Shown here: one piece after another, positions 51,496 to 60,544 of the stretch
How positions within the stretch are numbered: position 1 is the first letter of the stretch
Layout of the letters: each line of letters opens with the position of its first letter
Assembly (NCBI GenBank): GCA_045611765.1
Contig: JAZKXT010000004.1
Coordinates: 186,001-250,000, forward strand
Source: UMGS1649 sp045611765
GTDB taxonomy: Bacteria; Bacillota; Clostridia; TANB77; CAG-465
DNA: 64,000 bases
Direction of reading: 5' to 3'
Notes under the pieces: model-generated
Told to the model about the DNA's origin: nothing
Database searches by the model: none
What the model saw: the letters and a program-made list of their open reading frames with translations, nothing else
Program-made: the position numbers and the translations under genes

Positions 51496-52329
51496 TTATT
51501 GTTTTTCCTCTTTTTTCTTATCTCTTTTAATGTCTTTAACTTCTACCGTTTCAAATCTTTCTTCGCCTTGCGGGCCTATTTTAAGCCTAACTTTTTCATT
51601 TAAAATATCTAAAGATACTACCTTACAAAGTTCCCCCTCATATTTTACCATTTCATTTACCTTTGGCAAATTCTTAAGTTTCTCTTTATATACTTCTTCT
51701 TCATATTTTAAACAACATTTAAATCTACCACAATTTCCAGATAGTTTCTGCATATTTATTTGAAGGCCTTGTTCTTTTGCCATTTTTATCGTTACTGTTT
51801 CGAAATCCGGCAAGAATGTTCTACAACAAACTTCTTTACCACATGTGCCTACGTTATCAAACGCTTTGACTTCATCTCGAGGGCCAACTTGCCTAAGCTC
51901 AATTCTTACTCTGTACTCATTAGCTAGTTCTTTAACTATTTCTCTAAAGTCTACTCTATCTTCAGCTACAAAATAGCATATTAATTTACTCTTATCTAAA
52001 GTATATTCTGCATGTATAAATTTCATGTCTAATTTATATCTTCTAGCTAGTTTTTTACATGTTTCTAAAGCTTTTTTAGCGTCATTCACTAGTTCCTTTT
52101 GTCTTTCTATATCCTGCTTAGTAGCAACTCTATCTATGTTAATAACGTCTTCCTTATAGTTTAATTTTTTAATCTCATCTATTGTTTTTATAGAAACAAC
52201 GCGTCCAATTTCTTGACCTCTCTCAGACATTGCTACTACTTTATCCCCTATTTTCACTTCATGATTTAGAGGGTTCATATAATACAGTTTGCCTGTTTTA
52301 GCAAATCTTACTCCAATTACATTGTCCAT
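51496..52329 (-). CDS. ricT: RicT (YaaT), PSP1-domain regulatory complex subunit
   Basis: 277 residues. The PSP1 domain contains VGTCGKEVCCRTFLPDFE, LSGNCGRFKCCLKYEEEVYK and an upstream VRFAKTGKLYYMN. The double Cys-Cys motifs are ligands for Fe-S clusters with RicA and RicF in Bacillus, where the complex stimulates RNase Y-dependent mRNA maturation and supports sporulation, competence and biofilm. It starts one base after holB ends (ATG 52329), the usual holB-ricT pair. Confidence 0.93.
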   Translation of the reverse strand: MDNVIGVRFAKTGKLYYMNPLNHEVKIGDKVVAMSERGQEIGRVVSIKTIDEIKKLNYKEDVINIDRVATKQDIERQKELVNDAKKALETCKKLARRYKLDMKFIHAEYTLDKSKLICYFVAEDRVDFREIVKELANEYRVRIELRQVGPRDEVKAFDNVGTCGKEVCCRTFLPDFETVTIKMAKEQGLQINMQKLSGNCGRFKCCLKYEEEVYKEKLKNLPKVNEMVKYEGELCKVVSLDILNEKVRLKIGPQGEERFETVEVKDIKRDKKKEEKQ

Positions 52330-53163
52330 TTATTTGCCTCCTTTCATTATATATATATTTAATGCTTGTTTTACTATATCTTCATTAGCATTTTGTTTCA
52401 TTCTATTTCTAGCATTCTCTATTACTAGAATTTGAGCAAAGTTGTTATCCTTCATAAATAAATGTTGTAGATAATTAAATGTTTCGTCCTCTTTAAAACT
52501 TACGTATTCAATAGTCTTCATAGCTCCTAGCATATCTTTCTTCTTATAGCACTTATATAATTCGTCTATTTTCAAATATTTATTATCCTCTGCCTTAGTT
52601 AGTTCCACTGCAACTTTAAACGAGCCATTAGCATATTCTAGTTTGTTATCATCAAGCTGTACATTATATTTTTCTTTAAGCATGAGGCAAATATCCGAAT
52701 TGCATAACGGATTAAACACCACTTTATTTACACGAGATAAAACCGTTGTAAGTAACGCTTTCTCGTTATTTGTTATTAATATAATTACAACATATTTGGG
52801 TGGTTCCTCTAGTGTTTTTAATAACGCGTTTTGAGCCGCTGTGTTTAAAAGATGTGCATCATTTATTATATACACCTTGTAATTTCCAGTTGCCGGCGCA
52901 ACATAAACATCATTTACAATTTTGTTTCTTACTTGCTCTACAATTATTTCCTTTTTATCTGGCTGTTTTTCTATGTATTTATAGTCCACACAAGTTTCCA
53001 AGTTATTTGTATTAAGTAGTTTCTTTGCAAATTCTATAGCTAAACTCTTTTTGCCAATTCCTTCTGTTCCTAAAAAAAGATACGCATGAGATACTTTGGA
53101 CCCATTAAAGTCTGACGTTAACTGTTTTTTCACATTATTATGCCCTAGTATATTCTCAAACAT
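52330..53163 (-). CDS. holB: DNA polymerase III delta-prime subunit
   Basis: 277 residues, AAA+ clamp-loader fold: FENILGHNNVKKQLTSDF, LFLGTEGIGKKSLAIEFAKK (P-loop GTEGIGKK), YKVYIINDAHLLNTAAQNAL and KTLEEPPKYVVIILITNNEK. The P-loop is divergent and the zinc-binding Cys set is not obvious, so it is probably a non-ATPase wrench. It loads the sliding clamp. Adjacent to lepB and ricT. Confidence 0.9.
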   Translation of the reverse strand: MFENILGHNNVKKQLTSDFNGSKVSHAYLFLGTEGIGKKSLAIEFAKKLLNTNNLETCVDYKYIEKQPDKKEIIVEQVRNKIVNDVYVAPATGNYKVYIINDAHLLNTAAQNALLKTLEEPPKYVVIILITNNEKALLTTVLSRVNKVVFNPLCNSDICLMLKEKYNVQLDDNKLEYANGSFKVAVELTKAEDNKYLKIDELYKCYKKKDMLGAMKTIEYVSFKEDETFNYLQHLFMKDNNFAQILVIENARNRMKQNANEDIVKQALNIYIMKGGK

Positions 53164-53176
53164 ATCTTTCTCCTTT

Positions 53177-53803
53177 TTATAAACTACCTATTTTATTTAA
53201 TGGCCAAATCCTTGTTACAACTTTACCTTCTATTTTTGCTTCAGGTATTAGACCTAGTTCTCTGCTGTCTTTACTTCCTTCGCGGTTATCTCCCATTACG
53301 AAATAATATCCTTCTGGAATTATAACATCATAATAGTTACCCATTCTTGGTGTTTTCAAACCTTCTACTAAATAAGATTCTTCTAATATTTCATCATTTA
53401 TATATACTTCGCCAGTTTCTGCTATATATATGTGGTCTCCCGGAATTCCTATTATTCTTTTTATGTAACTTCTCTTACCAATTCCCATAATATTATACGT
53501 AAAATATCCCAATCCGCTTTTAGACTCGTATACTGCAAAGTCTGTTTCGTTTGACTCAACATCTATTGGCGCTTCAAGTATAACAACATCTGACCTATTT
53601 ATACTTTTGTTAAAAAGTACACGTCTAGATATAACCACTCTATCTCCATCTTTAGATGTCGGGTACATAGAAGATTGTTTTACACCAGCAATAGTGCCTA
53701 TAAAATAGTTTATAACTAAATAAATTGCATAAGCTATCACAAAGCATAAAACCCATTCTAGAATTTCCTTTACCCAATTATTTTTTAACATCTTTTCTTC
53801 CAT
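53177..53803 (-). CDS. lepB: Signal peptidase I
   Basis: 208 residues. One N-terminal membrane helix (about 13-38). The catalytic Ser motif is KQSSMYPTSKDGDRVVISRR, the general-base Lys motif YIKRIIGIPGDHIYIAETGE, and the box GDNREGSKDSRELGLIPEAK. It removes signal peptides of exported proteins at the outer side of the membrane. It lies 2 bp after metG, so translation may be coupled. Confidence 0.97.
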   Translation of the reverse strand: MEEKMLKNNWVKEILEWVLCFVIAYAIYLVINYFIGTIAGVKQSSMYPTSKDGDRVVISRRVLFNKSINRSDVVILEAPIDVESNETDFAVYESKSGLGYFTYNIMGIGKRSYIKRIIGIPGDHIYIAETGEVYINDEILEESYLVEGLKTPRMGNYYDVIIPEGYYFVMGDNREGSKDSRELGLIPEAKIEGKVVTRIWPLNKIGSL

Positions 53804-53805
53804 AT

Positions 53806-55740
53806 TTAGTGAATACCTTCTCCTATTTCAATATCCCCATCTATTGTAAGAAGTTTTACTTTTTCTCCATCGCCAGCTGCCAAAAGCATTCCGTTTGATT
53901 CAATACCTCTAAGTTTTGCCGGTTTAAGATTACTTACAAGTACTACTTTCTTTCCTATAAGCTCAGCCTCAGTGTAGTATGGTACAAGTCCAGATACTAC
54001 CGTTCTTTGTTCTTTCCCTAAATCCACTGTAAGTTTGTATAACTTGCTAGCTCCCTCTACTCTTTCTACAGTTAATATTTGTGCGACTTTTAATTCAACT
54101 TTATCTAGTTCAGCTATTGTTATTAGATTTGGCTCTTTCGCTTGTTGTTCCGCTTCATACGCGGTTTTTTTCGCCTCAAACTTAGCTTGTATTTCTTCAA
54201 GTTTAGTTTTTTCGTCTATTCTATTAAATAGAGGTTTTGCTTCTCCAACTTTAGTTTCAGCTACATATCCTCCAAATGCTTTAACACTTTCTAAATCTCT
54301 TACACAAGCATTTATTTCATCTAATATTTTAGTAGCTGTTTCAGGCATAATTGGCGCTAACAATACTCCTAGAACTCTTACTGTTTCTATTAGATTGTAT
54401 AGTACTGTTTTTAATCTATCTTTATTTTCTTCTTTAGCCAAAGTCCAAGGCATTGTTTCATCTATATATTTATTGCTTCTTCTTGCCAAATTCATTACAG
54501 ATTCAATGGCTTCAGACACTTTGTAGCCATCCATTTTTGTTATATATATATCTACTGTATCTTTAGCATAAGCTATTAATTCATTGTCTACATCATCTGT
54601 TGCTATAGGAGCGTAAACCACTCCATCAAAGTATTTATTTACCATTGCAACAGTCCTATTTACAAGATTTCCTAATGTATTTGCAAGGTCTGAATTATAT
54701 CTCGCTATGACATTTTCATATGTTATGCTTCCATCTTGTGCAAAAGGCATTTCTGCTAAAGAATAATATCTTACGGCATCTACGCCGAATTCATCAGCAA
54801 GCTCATCAGCATATATAACATTACCTTTAGATTTGCTCATTTTATCTTCGCCAAATAGCATCCAACCATGAGCGTATATCTTTTTAGGCAATGGTTCGCC
54901 TAATGCCATTAGTATTATTGGCCAATATATGGCATGGAATCTTAAAATATCTTTTCCTATTACATGCAAATCTGCCGGCCAGTTTTTGTTATATAGTTCA
55001 GACTTGCTGTCTAGTTTATATCCTAGCGCTGTTATATAGTTTGTTAATGCATCAATCCATACATAAGTCACATGCTTTGGATTAAAGCTTACTGGAACCC
55101 CCCACGTAAATGAAGTTCTAGAAACGCATAAATCTTGAAGTCCTGCTTTTAAGAAGTTGTTCATTATTTCTTTTTTTCTAGATTCTGGTTCTATCCATTC
55201 TGGATGTGATTCTATATGCTCTATAAGCCTATCTTGATATTTACTACACTTTAAGAAGTACGCTTCTTCTTTAGCAGGTTTAACTTCTCTTCCACAGTCT
55301 GGGCATTTTCCATCTACAAGTTGTGACTCTGTAAAGAATGATTCACAAGGTGTACAGTAAAGGCCTTCATATTCCCCAAGATAAATATCTCCTTGGTCAT
55401 ATAATTTTTTGAATATTTTTTGAACTGTTTCTTCATGATAATCATCTGTTGTACGTATAAAATGATTATATTCTACGTTCATTAAATCCCATATCCTTCT
55501 TATTTCACCAGCCACGTTATCTACATATGCTTTTGGTTCAATACCGCTTGCTTCAGCAAGTTCTTGTATTTTTGCTCCATGTTCATCTGTACCTGTTAAC
55601 ATGTACACGTCTTTACCTTGCATCTTTTTAAAACGTGCTATTGCATCTGTTAATATTATCTCATATGTATTACCTATATGAGGTTTTTTTGAAGTATATG
55701 CAATCGCTGTTGTTATATAAAATTTTTCTTTATTTTCCAT
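53806..55740 (-). CDS. metG: Methionyl-tRNA synthetase
   Basis: 644 residues. Class I catalytic motifs: KPHIGNTYEII (HIGH-type, HIGN) and KMSKSKGN (KMSKS). Zn knuckle C-x2-C set at YCTPCESFF and CPDCGREVKPAKEEAYF. The C-terminal tRNA-binding domain (EMAP type, about 540-644: LDKVELKVAQILTVERVEGA, GSKLYKLTVDLGKEQRTVVS type) is present. No T-box or SAM-type leader was seen in the 180-bp upstream gap. AGGAGG precedes ATG 55740. Standard length for Firmicutes. Confidence 0.98.
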   Translation of the reverse strand: MENKEKFYITTAIAYTSKKPHIGNTYEIILTDAIARFKKMQGKDVYMLTGTDEHGAKIQELAEASGIEPKAYVDNVAGEIRRIWDLMNVEYNHFIRTTDDYHEETVQKIFKKLYDQGDIYLGEYEGLYCTPCESFFTESQLVDGKCPDCGREVKPAKEEAYFLKCSKYQDRLIEHIESHPEWIEPESRKKEIMNNFLKAGLQDLCVSRTSFTWGVPVSFNPKHVTYVWIDALTNYITALGYKLDSKSELYNKNWPADLHVIGKDILRFHAIYWPIILMALGEPLPKKIYAHGWMLFGEDKMSKSKGNVIYADELADEFGVDAVRYYSLAEMPFAQDGSITYENVIARYNSDLANTLGNLVNRTVAMVNKYFDGVVYAPIATDDVDNELIAYAKDTVDIYITKMDGYKVSEAIESVMNLARRSNKYIDETMPWTLAKEENKDRLKTVLYNLIETVRVLGVLLAPIMPETATKILDEINACVRDLESVKAFGGYVAETKVGEAKPLFNRIDEKTKLEEIQAKFEAKKTAYEAEQQAKEPNLITIAELDKVELKVAQILTVERVEGASKLYKLTVDLGKEQRTVVSGLVPYYTEAELIGKKVVLVSNLKPAKLRGIESNGMLLAAGDGEKVKLLTIDGDIEIGEGIH

Positions 55741-55866
55741 TTAAGTCTCCTCCTTGATTTTGTAATACATTTACACATTTTTCACTAATTATAATTATCT
55801 CACAGCAAGGAGTATTTGTCAATGAAAAACACTCTCATAATCCTAGCCATTTCATACTCACGAAAG

Positions 55867-55892
55867 ACACAGGCGAATATATTCGCCTGTGT
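55867..55892. terminator. Terminator of the nuclease gene
   Basis: ACACAGGCGAA/TTCGCCTGTGT with loop TATA. The stronger T tract (TTTTT) is on the plus strand; a shorter TCTTTC follows on the minus strand. Confidence 0.75.
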
Positions 55893-55921
55893 TTTTCATT
55901 TCGCTTTATTACTGTTTGCAG

Positions 55922-56665
55922 TTATTTTTGTCTTGACGCAATGCTTGCGCCAGTTGCATAATCTATGACAATTCCTGGTTGCACATTATATACGTACACA
56001 TTAAAGCAAATTCCTATTCCCAAATCTTCTACAGAATATGCCTCTATTTGAACACCACTTGCAAGTAAATCATTGCCTTTAAAAACAGGGGTAACTCTAT
56101 AGAGCACATGGTTTCGAGGATGTTCACTAATATATTCAGCAACCATATTCTCAAAAGGCAACATCCCTTCTGTATTCATATATCTCGTGCCTGTAATTAA
56201 ATTCTTCTTATTAGCGTTTTCTCCAGCTAACTGATATCCTATTAAATGGCAACGATTATATAAATAATTGCCTTCTATAATTCCTTTATACGCTGCCTGC
56301 TTCCAGCCTGTAGGAATTACATTTGAAATCGATTCTCTTTCTTCATCGTTAGCTGGCATAATATTTTTACAAATACTTGCAAATGCAACGCCACATCTTC
56401 CCAAGTTATCTAAATTACTATAATACTCAAATTCTTTGGTGTCAATTTCATCTTCACTGAAATCCGGAACATTATTGTTTATATAGACGTATGGCGAATC
56501 AGAGTATTCAGGTATGTTTGAAAGTTCTATATTTACATTAACAAGATTAGAACTTTCTTGTTCTAGCGGATTAATTCCTTTAAGATAATCTAGTCCCGCA
56601 AATATTACAAAGACAACAATAACTAATAACTTACCTATACTAAATTTAGTATTATGTTTTTTCAT
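55922..56665 (-). CDS. Membrane-anchored DNA/RNA non-specific endonuclease (EndA/NucA-like)
   Basis: 247 residues. One N-terminal membrane helix (about 12-28), an exported linker, then a beta-beta-alpha-Me nuclease domain (about 75-235). Active-site motif NRCHLIGYQLAGENANKKNL (canonical D-R-G-H-L becomes N-R-C-H-L, keeping the catalytic His and the later Asn) and ITGTRYMNTEGMLPFENMVA. Relatives such as Streptococcus EndA process DNA during uptake. Anchoring would place it outside the cell. The N-R-C substitution is unusual. Confidence 0.82.
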   Translation of the reverse strand: MKKHNTKFSIGKLLVIVVFVIFAGLDYLKGINPLEQESSNLVNVNIELSNIPEYSDSPYVYINNNVPDFSEDEIDTKEFEYYSNLDNLGRCGVAFASICKNIMPANDEERESISNVIPTGWKQAAYKGIIEGNYLYNRCHLIGYQLAGENANKKNLITGTRYMNTEGMLPFENMVAEYISEHPRNHVLYRVTPVFKGNDLLASGVQIEAYSVEDLGIGICFNVYVYNVQPGIVIDYATGASIASRQK

Positions 56666-56705
56666 GTGTTTTCTCCTTTATACAATATAATAATATATTT
56701 ATTTG

Positions 56706-56933
56706 CTACGAGTTTATAATATGGTATCCATATTCAGAATACAACTCATATTTGCCGTCTTTGTATATAAGCATCGTGCCCTCTTTAGCAACAGCTAGTA
56801 GCTCTTCAGATGTTATTGTCTCTTTAAACTCTTTGGCAGATTTCTCAGTAAAATCCCATAAATATATTTGTTCACCCCTGTCTTCAGTAACAAAATATAG
56901 ATGTCCTTCTTTTCTATGTTGATTGTGTTCCAC
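56706..56933 (-). CDS. Uncharacterised small protein (75 aa)
   Basis: GTG 56933 (MEHNQHRKEGHLYFVTEDRG) follows GGGAGGAATTAAA; the frame extends to 57011 without a site. Not recognised. Short, beta-rich (YLWDFTEKSAKEFKETITSE, TMLIYKDGKYELYSEYGY). It lies 40 bp upstream of the nuclease gene on the same strand and near the left end of the island, outside its repeat. Confidence 0.55.
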   Translation of the reverse strand: MEHNQHRKEGHLYFVTEDRGEQIYLWDFTEKSAKEFKETITSEELLAVAKEGTMLIYKDGKYELYSEYGYHIINS

Positions 56934-57030
56934 TTTAATTCCTCCCAAATAATTATTTCGAGCTATACTTTTATGCAAATTTATTTTAACATGTCTTAAT
57001 GATTTTTTCAACTAATACAAGCTGTTATAC

Positions 57031-57087
57031 ATACGCAAAAAGAAGGCCGTTAAGCCTTCTAATATGGTCGGAGTGACAGGACCCGAA
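57031..57087. repeat. Left attachment-site copy (tRNA-Pro 3' end)
   Basis: Matches 63488-63544 at 56 of 57 positions (57050 differs). Holds the terminator AGAAGGC/GCCTTCT and the 3' fragment of tRNA-Pro from the T-arm; sequence diverges at 57088. Not a working tRNA. Confidence 0.9.
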
Positions 57088-57228
57088 TGTGATTTTGTTA
57101 TTATTTCAATTTATTATAAAGTATTTCAAACCAGCTTATTTGCTGGCTTTCAAAGATTGTATTTATTTCTTATTATCTTGATTTGTTTTAATTTATTTCA
57201 AATTTCGTCACAAATCCGTCACAATTTT
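57088..57228. repeat. Subterminal repeat, left copy
   Basis: Resembles 63337-63477 in the same orientation (roughly four of five bases by eye). Both contain ACCAGCTTATTTGCTG and the tandem CGTCACAAATCCGTCACA, which looks like integrase arm-binding sites. Remaining bases to 57277 show nothing else. Confidence 0.75.
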
Positions 57229-57277
57229 CACACACATATGATAAAACCAGAATAGGAATTTCCTACTCTGGTCTCAT

Positions 57278-57505
57278 TTAATTTTTCTTATTCAATTTTT
57301 CTAGTTTATCTAAATTTGTTCTTATATTTTCTTTATGAAATTCTATTTTTTTCTTATATACTTCTTGCATTTCTTTTAAAAGAGCAATTTGTTCTTTATA
57401 TAATTTTTCTAAAGCATCAATATCTTGTTCAGATAAATCTTCTTCAAGAACAATTCCGGCTTCTAAATCTTCTTGTAATTTTAATAATCTTTGTTTTTCA
57501 TCCAT
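57278..57505 (-). CDS. Small coiled-coil protein (75 aa), partner of the helicase
   Basis: Start ATG 57505 lies one base after the helicase stop (TAAGATG). GGTGAATAAG is a weak site, so translation is probably coupled. Almost entirely helical and charged (QRLLKLQEDLEAGIVLEEDL, LYKEQIALLKEMQEVYKKKI, FHKENIRTNLDKLEKLNKKN), consistent with a coiled coil. No family recognised. Tight coupling suggests it acts with the helicase; this is inference. Confidence 0.65.
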   Translation of the reverse strand: MDEKQRLLKLQEDLEAGIVLEEDLSEQDIDALEKLYKEQIALLKEMQEVYKKKIEFHKENIRTNLDKLEKLNKKN

Positions 57506-57506
57506 C

Positions 57507-60419
57507 TTATTCACCTGGTCCTTTCGGATTTTTTGTCTGTTCATCTATAGCTTGGTCTAAAGCAGCTTGTGTCTGAGTATCTAAACTCTCTGCTTGTTCT
57601 GCTTGTGTTTTTAATTGTCTCGTTTCCGCTAATTCTTTCTCTTTTTGTTGTTGAAGCGATTTTAACTCTCTAGCGCTCCATATAAACCCAACGCTATCCA
57701 ATTGCTCTATTTCTTCCTCTGTTAGTTTTCCCTTCCTATACGCTTTTCTGATACTTCTAACATACATTCCTATTTGCGTTCCATCTTCTAAAACTAGATA
57801 AACACTAATATCTGCACCGTTTGCTCGCACATATTTTTCTACTATGTCTATTTTCTCCTGCATACTTTTTTCGTTCTCTTTAGCATTCCAAACAAATCCC
57901 ACTCCTTCAAGTTGTGCTATTTGATTATTAGAAAGACTATTGTTAACATATGCTCTTCTTATCTCAGCTATATATCTGCCTATTTTAGTGCCATCTTCCA
58001 AAACAATTTTTGTACTAATATCTGCACCGTTTGCTCGCACATATTTTTCTACCATGTCTATTTTCTCTTGCATACTTTTTTCGTTCTCTTTAGTGTTCCA
58101 AACAAATCCTGCCCCTTCGAGTTGGGCAATCTGCTCTGTTGTTAATTTGCCCTTTACATATGCCGTTCTTACAGCATTTATATATACACCTATTTTAGTC
58201 CCATCTTCTAAAATCAATGAAGTACTAATATCTGTGCCATTTACTCGTACATATTTTTCTACTATGTCTATTTTCTCCTGCATACTTTTTTCGTTCTCTT
58301 TAGTGTTCCAAACGAACCCTATACTTTCAAGTTGTAATATCTGTTCTGCTGTAAGCTGACCGCTAGCATATTCTTTTCTTATATTATTAACATACCTACC
58401 TATAGGTGTTCCATCTTCTAAAACCAATGCAGTCTTGATGTCCACTCCATTTTCTCGTGCGTATTTTTCAACTATATCTATTTTTTCTTGTATACTTACT
58501 TCGATTCTCCATATAAATCCAATTCTGTCCAGTTGAGATATTTGCTCTGATGACAAAGTTCCTTTCGTATACTCCCTCCTTATTGCTCTAGCATAATTTC
58601 CTATGGGCGTTCCGTCTTCTAAAACCAACGTTGTCTTGATGCCCACTCCATTTTCTCGTGCGTATTGTTCAACTATATCTATTTTCATTTGCATAGTTTT
58701 TAGATTTGCTTTTGCATCCCAAACAAATCCAACTTTTTCTAATTGTGCTATTTGATTTTCAGACAATTTGCCTTGTTTATAGGCCTTTCTTACATCAGCA
58801 ACATATTCTCCTATTTTGGTTCCATCTTCTAAAACTAGATTTGTTGTAATATTTTGGCCATTCTCTATAACATACTGTTCTATAGCGTCAATTTTCTCTT
58901 GGAGCGTTTTTATATCTCTAGGAACATATTCTAATCCTAGCTGTTTTAATCTTACTATTCTTTCTCTGTACGTTTCGGGTATTTCTTTTTCATCTACATC
59001 TTGATAATCTCTTAAATATTTTAATACTTGGCATCTTTCCCATGCATATGTTTTATATTCTTCACTATTTTTTAAATTTGGTTTAGGAGCTTGCCCGTTA
59101 TGTTCTTCTCTCCACTTTGCACTTCGTTGATAAAAATCTTCCCATTCTACTTCTAATTCTCCTGCTATTCTTCTTAAAGCATCTCGTGCTTCTCTCACTT
59201 CATCTGCTACATAGAAGTCATCAAATGGGTCTTCTCCATCAAGATGACCACCGCCTAATTCTCTAACTCCATCAATAAAGTCTTTAATATCATCAAATGA
59301 ATCAATGTTATCTACTATATCAAAAACTACTGCTCTTCCTTTTTTAGCTGAAGCGGAAATAGACATAGCACGTCCTAGTTGTTGTCTATATACTATTTTG
59401 CTTCTTGTTGGTCTCAACATTATTTCGCCGGCAATATCATCTAAATGTAATCCTTCATTTATTTTTTCTACTGAGAATAATATTCTTAAAGTATTATCTG
59501 TTGCTACGTGATTTTCTCTAAATCTCTTTAATACTTTGGCATTTGTTTTATCGTCTTCTTCTGAGTGTATAGCAAGTATTTCTACATTTTCATTAACACC
59601 ATCAAACCACCCTTGTGTCTTTGCTGCTTCCACCATTCTATTTAGATGATTTATATCTTTACAGAAAACTATATATTTTCCATCTTTCTTTACCATATGT
59701 TTGGCAAATATTTCTGGTAATCCATGAGATTTTTCAAGTAAGTTCTTTGCTATTTCCATATCTTTTTTTAGCATTAAATACTTTTCAGGATATTTATCTT
59801 GTATTGCTTCTAGTCCCGCTTCTATTTCTTCTATTAATGGTTCATATGAATAAAGTGCCGTAACATAATTAGGCATTTTTAACAGTCCTGTAGCTACTGC
59901 TTCTTCAAGCGTTATTTCGTCTGCCAAATTACCATCAAAAACTTCTTTTACCACATCAATACCATCTGGTCTTTGTGGCGTTGCTGTTAATCCTAAAAAA
60001 TTAGTTTCAGGATGCGAACTCATTAAAGCTTTTGCGTTCTTTCCCCATTCAGTAGCAGCTGTATGATGTGCTTCATCAAACACAACTAAATCCGCATCAA
60101 AATCTTGTGCGTATGTTTCACTCTTTTTAAAATCCGAATTTATTTGTTGGTATGTTGTAATCTCTAAATTAGGAAATACCTTTTTGTAATCTTCTGATTT
60201 TACTCCAAACTCTTTTGCAATACTAGCTTTCAACTGACCTATTATTGCCGACGATGGAGATACAAACACCATTTTTTTATCTTTATTTTGTCTAAATAAC
60301 TCTAAAGCAATATATGTTTTTCCTGTTCCTGTCGGATGAACAACTATTGCTTTATTGTCTTCTGCAAATATTTCATTTACATTATCTAATGCTTTTTGTT
60401 GATGTGGTCTTAGTTCCAT
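57507..60419 (-). CDS. SF2 DEAH helicase with six helicase-associated repeats
   Basis: 970 residues. Residues 1-400 form an SF2 helicase core: RPHQQKALDNVNEIF, P-loop HPTGTGKTYIALEL (28-41), DEAH in FDEAHHTAATEWG (114-126), LTATPQRPDG, and motif VI-like RQQLGRAMS. Residues about 420-500 form a linker. Residues 507-920 hold six units of about 70 residues of the helicase-associated (HA) type, each like LQEKIDAIEQYV...EDGTKIGEYVADVRKAY...GFVW. The tail (920-970) is Gln/Glu-rich. HA units may bind nucleic acid. Strong sigma-A promoter upstream. Confidence 0.9.
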   Translation of the reverse strand: MELRPHQQKALDNVNEIFAEDNKAIVVHPTGTGKTYIALELFRQNKDKKMVFVSPSSAIIGQLKASIAKEFGVKSEDYKKVFPNLEITTYQQINSDFKKSETYAQDFDADLVVFDEAHHTAATEWGKNAKALMSSHPETNFLGLTATPQRPDGIDVVKEVFDGNLADEITLEEAVATGLLKMPNYVTALYSYEPLIEEIEAGLEAIQDKYPEKYLMLKKDMEIAKNLLEKSHGLPEIFAKHMVKKDGKYIVFCKDINHLNRMVEAAKTQGWFDGVNENVEILAIHSEEDDKTNAKVLKRFRENHVATDNTLRILFSVEKINEGLHLDDIAGEIMLRPTRSKIVYRQQLGRAMSISASAKKGRAVVFDIVDNIDSFDDIKDFIDGVRELGGGHLDGEDPFDDFYVADEVREARDALRRIAGELEVEWEDFYQRSAKWREEHNGQAPKPNLKNSEEYKTYAWERCQVLKYLRDYQDVDEKEIPETYRERIVRLKQLGLEYVPRDIKTLQEKIDAIEQYVIENGQNITTNLVLEDGTKIGEYVADVRKAYKQGKLSENQIAQLEKVGFVWDAKANLKTMQMKIDIVEQYARENGVGIKTTLVLEDGTPIGNYARAIRREYTKGTLSSEQISQLDRIGFIWRIEVSIQEKIDIVEKYARENGVDIKTALVLEDGTPIGRYVNNIRKEYASGQLTAEQILQLESIGFVWNTKENEKSMQEKIDIVEKYVRVNGTDISTSLILEDGTKIGVYINAVRTAYVKGKLTTEQIAQLEGAGFVWNTKENEKSMQEKIDMVEKYVRANGADISTKIVLEDGTKIGRYIAEIRRAYVNNSLSNNQIAQLEGVGFVWNAKENEKSMQEKIDIVEKYVRANGADISVYLVLEDGTQIGMYVRSIRKAYRKGKLTEEEIEQLDSVGFIWSARELKSLQQQKEKELAETRQLKTQAEQAESLDTQTQAALDQAIDEQTKNPKGPGE
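57660..58901 (-). repeat. Tandem array of six ~210-bp coding repeats in the helicase gene
   Basis: Units begin near 57851, 58061, 58271, 58481, 58682 and 58892. Most are exactly 210 bp; one is 201 bp. Three adjacent copies (around 57.8-58.3 kb) are close to identical, which signals recent expansion. Confidence 0.85.
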
Positions 60420-60441
60420 ACATTTACCTCTTTACACATAA

Positions 60442-60470
60442 ATATTACACTAAATATAATTTGTTGTCAA
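60442..60470 (-). promoter_or_regulatory. Sigma-A promoter of the helicase gene
   Basis: On the minus strand: TTGACA (60465-60470), 17 bp, TAATAT (60442-60447); starts 23 bp before the helicase ATG. Confidence 0.8.
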
Positions 60471-60544
60471 TTAACTATTGGTGTATATGAACACATTCCA
60501 TATGAAGGCATTTTGCTATACTTTATCATTGTTTACATAAGCCA

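Noticed and set aside
55741..55921. T-box or other riboswitch upstream of metG
   Set aside because: The gap is only about 180 bp and is occupied by the nuclease terminator; no T-box specifier loop or antiterminator motif was found.
57061..57087. tRNA-like sequence at the left island end
   Set aside because: Only the 3' quarter of tRNA-Pro is present, with no D or anticodon arm; it is an attachment-site remnant.
57940..58359. Long plus-strand frame across the repeat region
   Set aside because: It is the complement of the HA repeats, has no ribosome site and mirrors the period of the helicase array.
57660..58901. Regular repeats resembling a CRISPR array
   Set aside because: The units are 210 bp, in frame and encode HA protein repeats; there are no short repeats with unique spacers.
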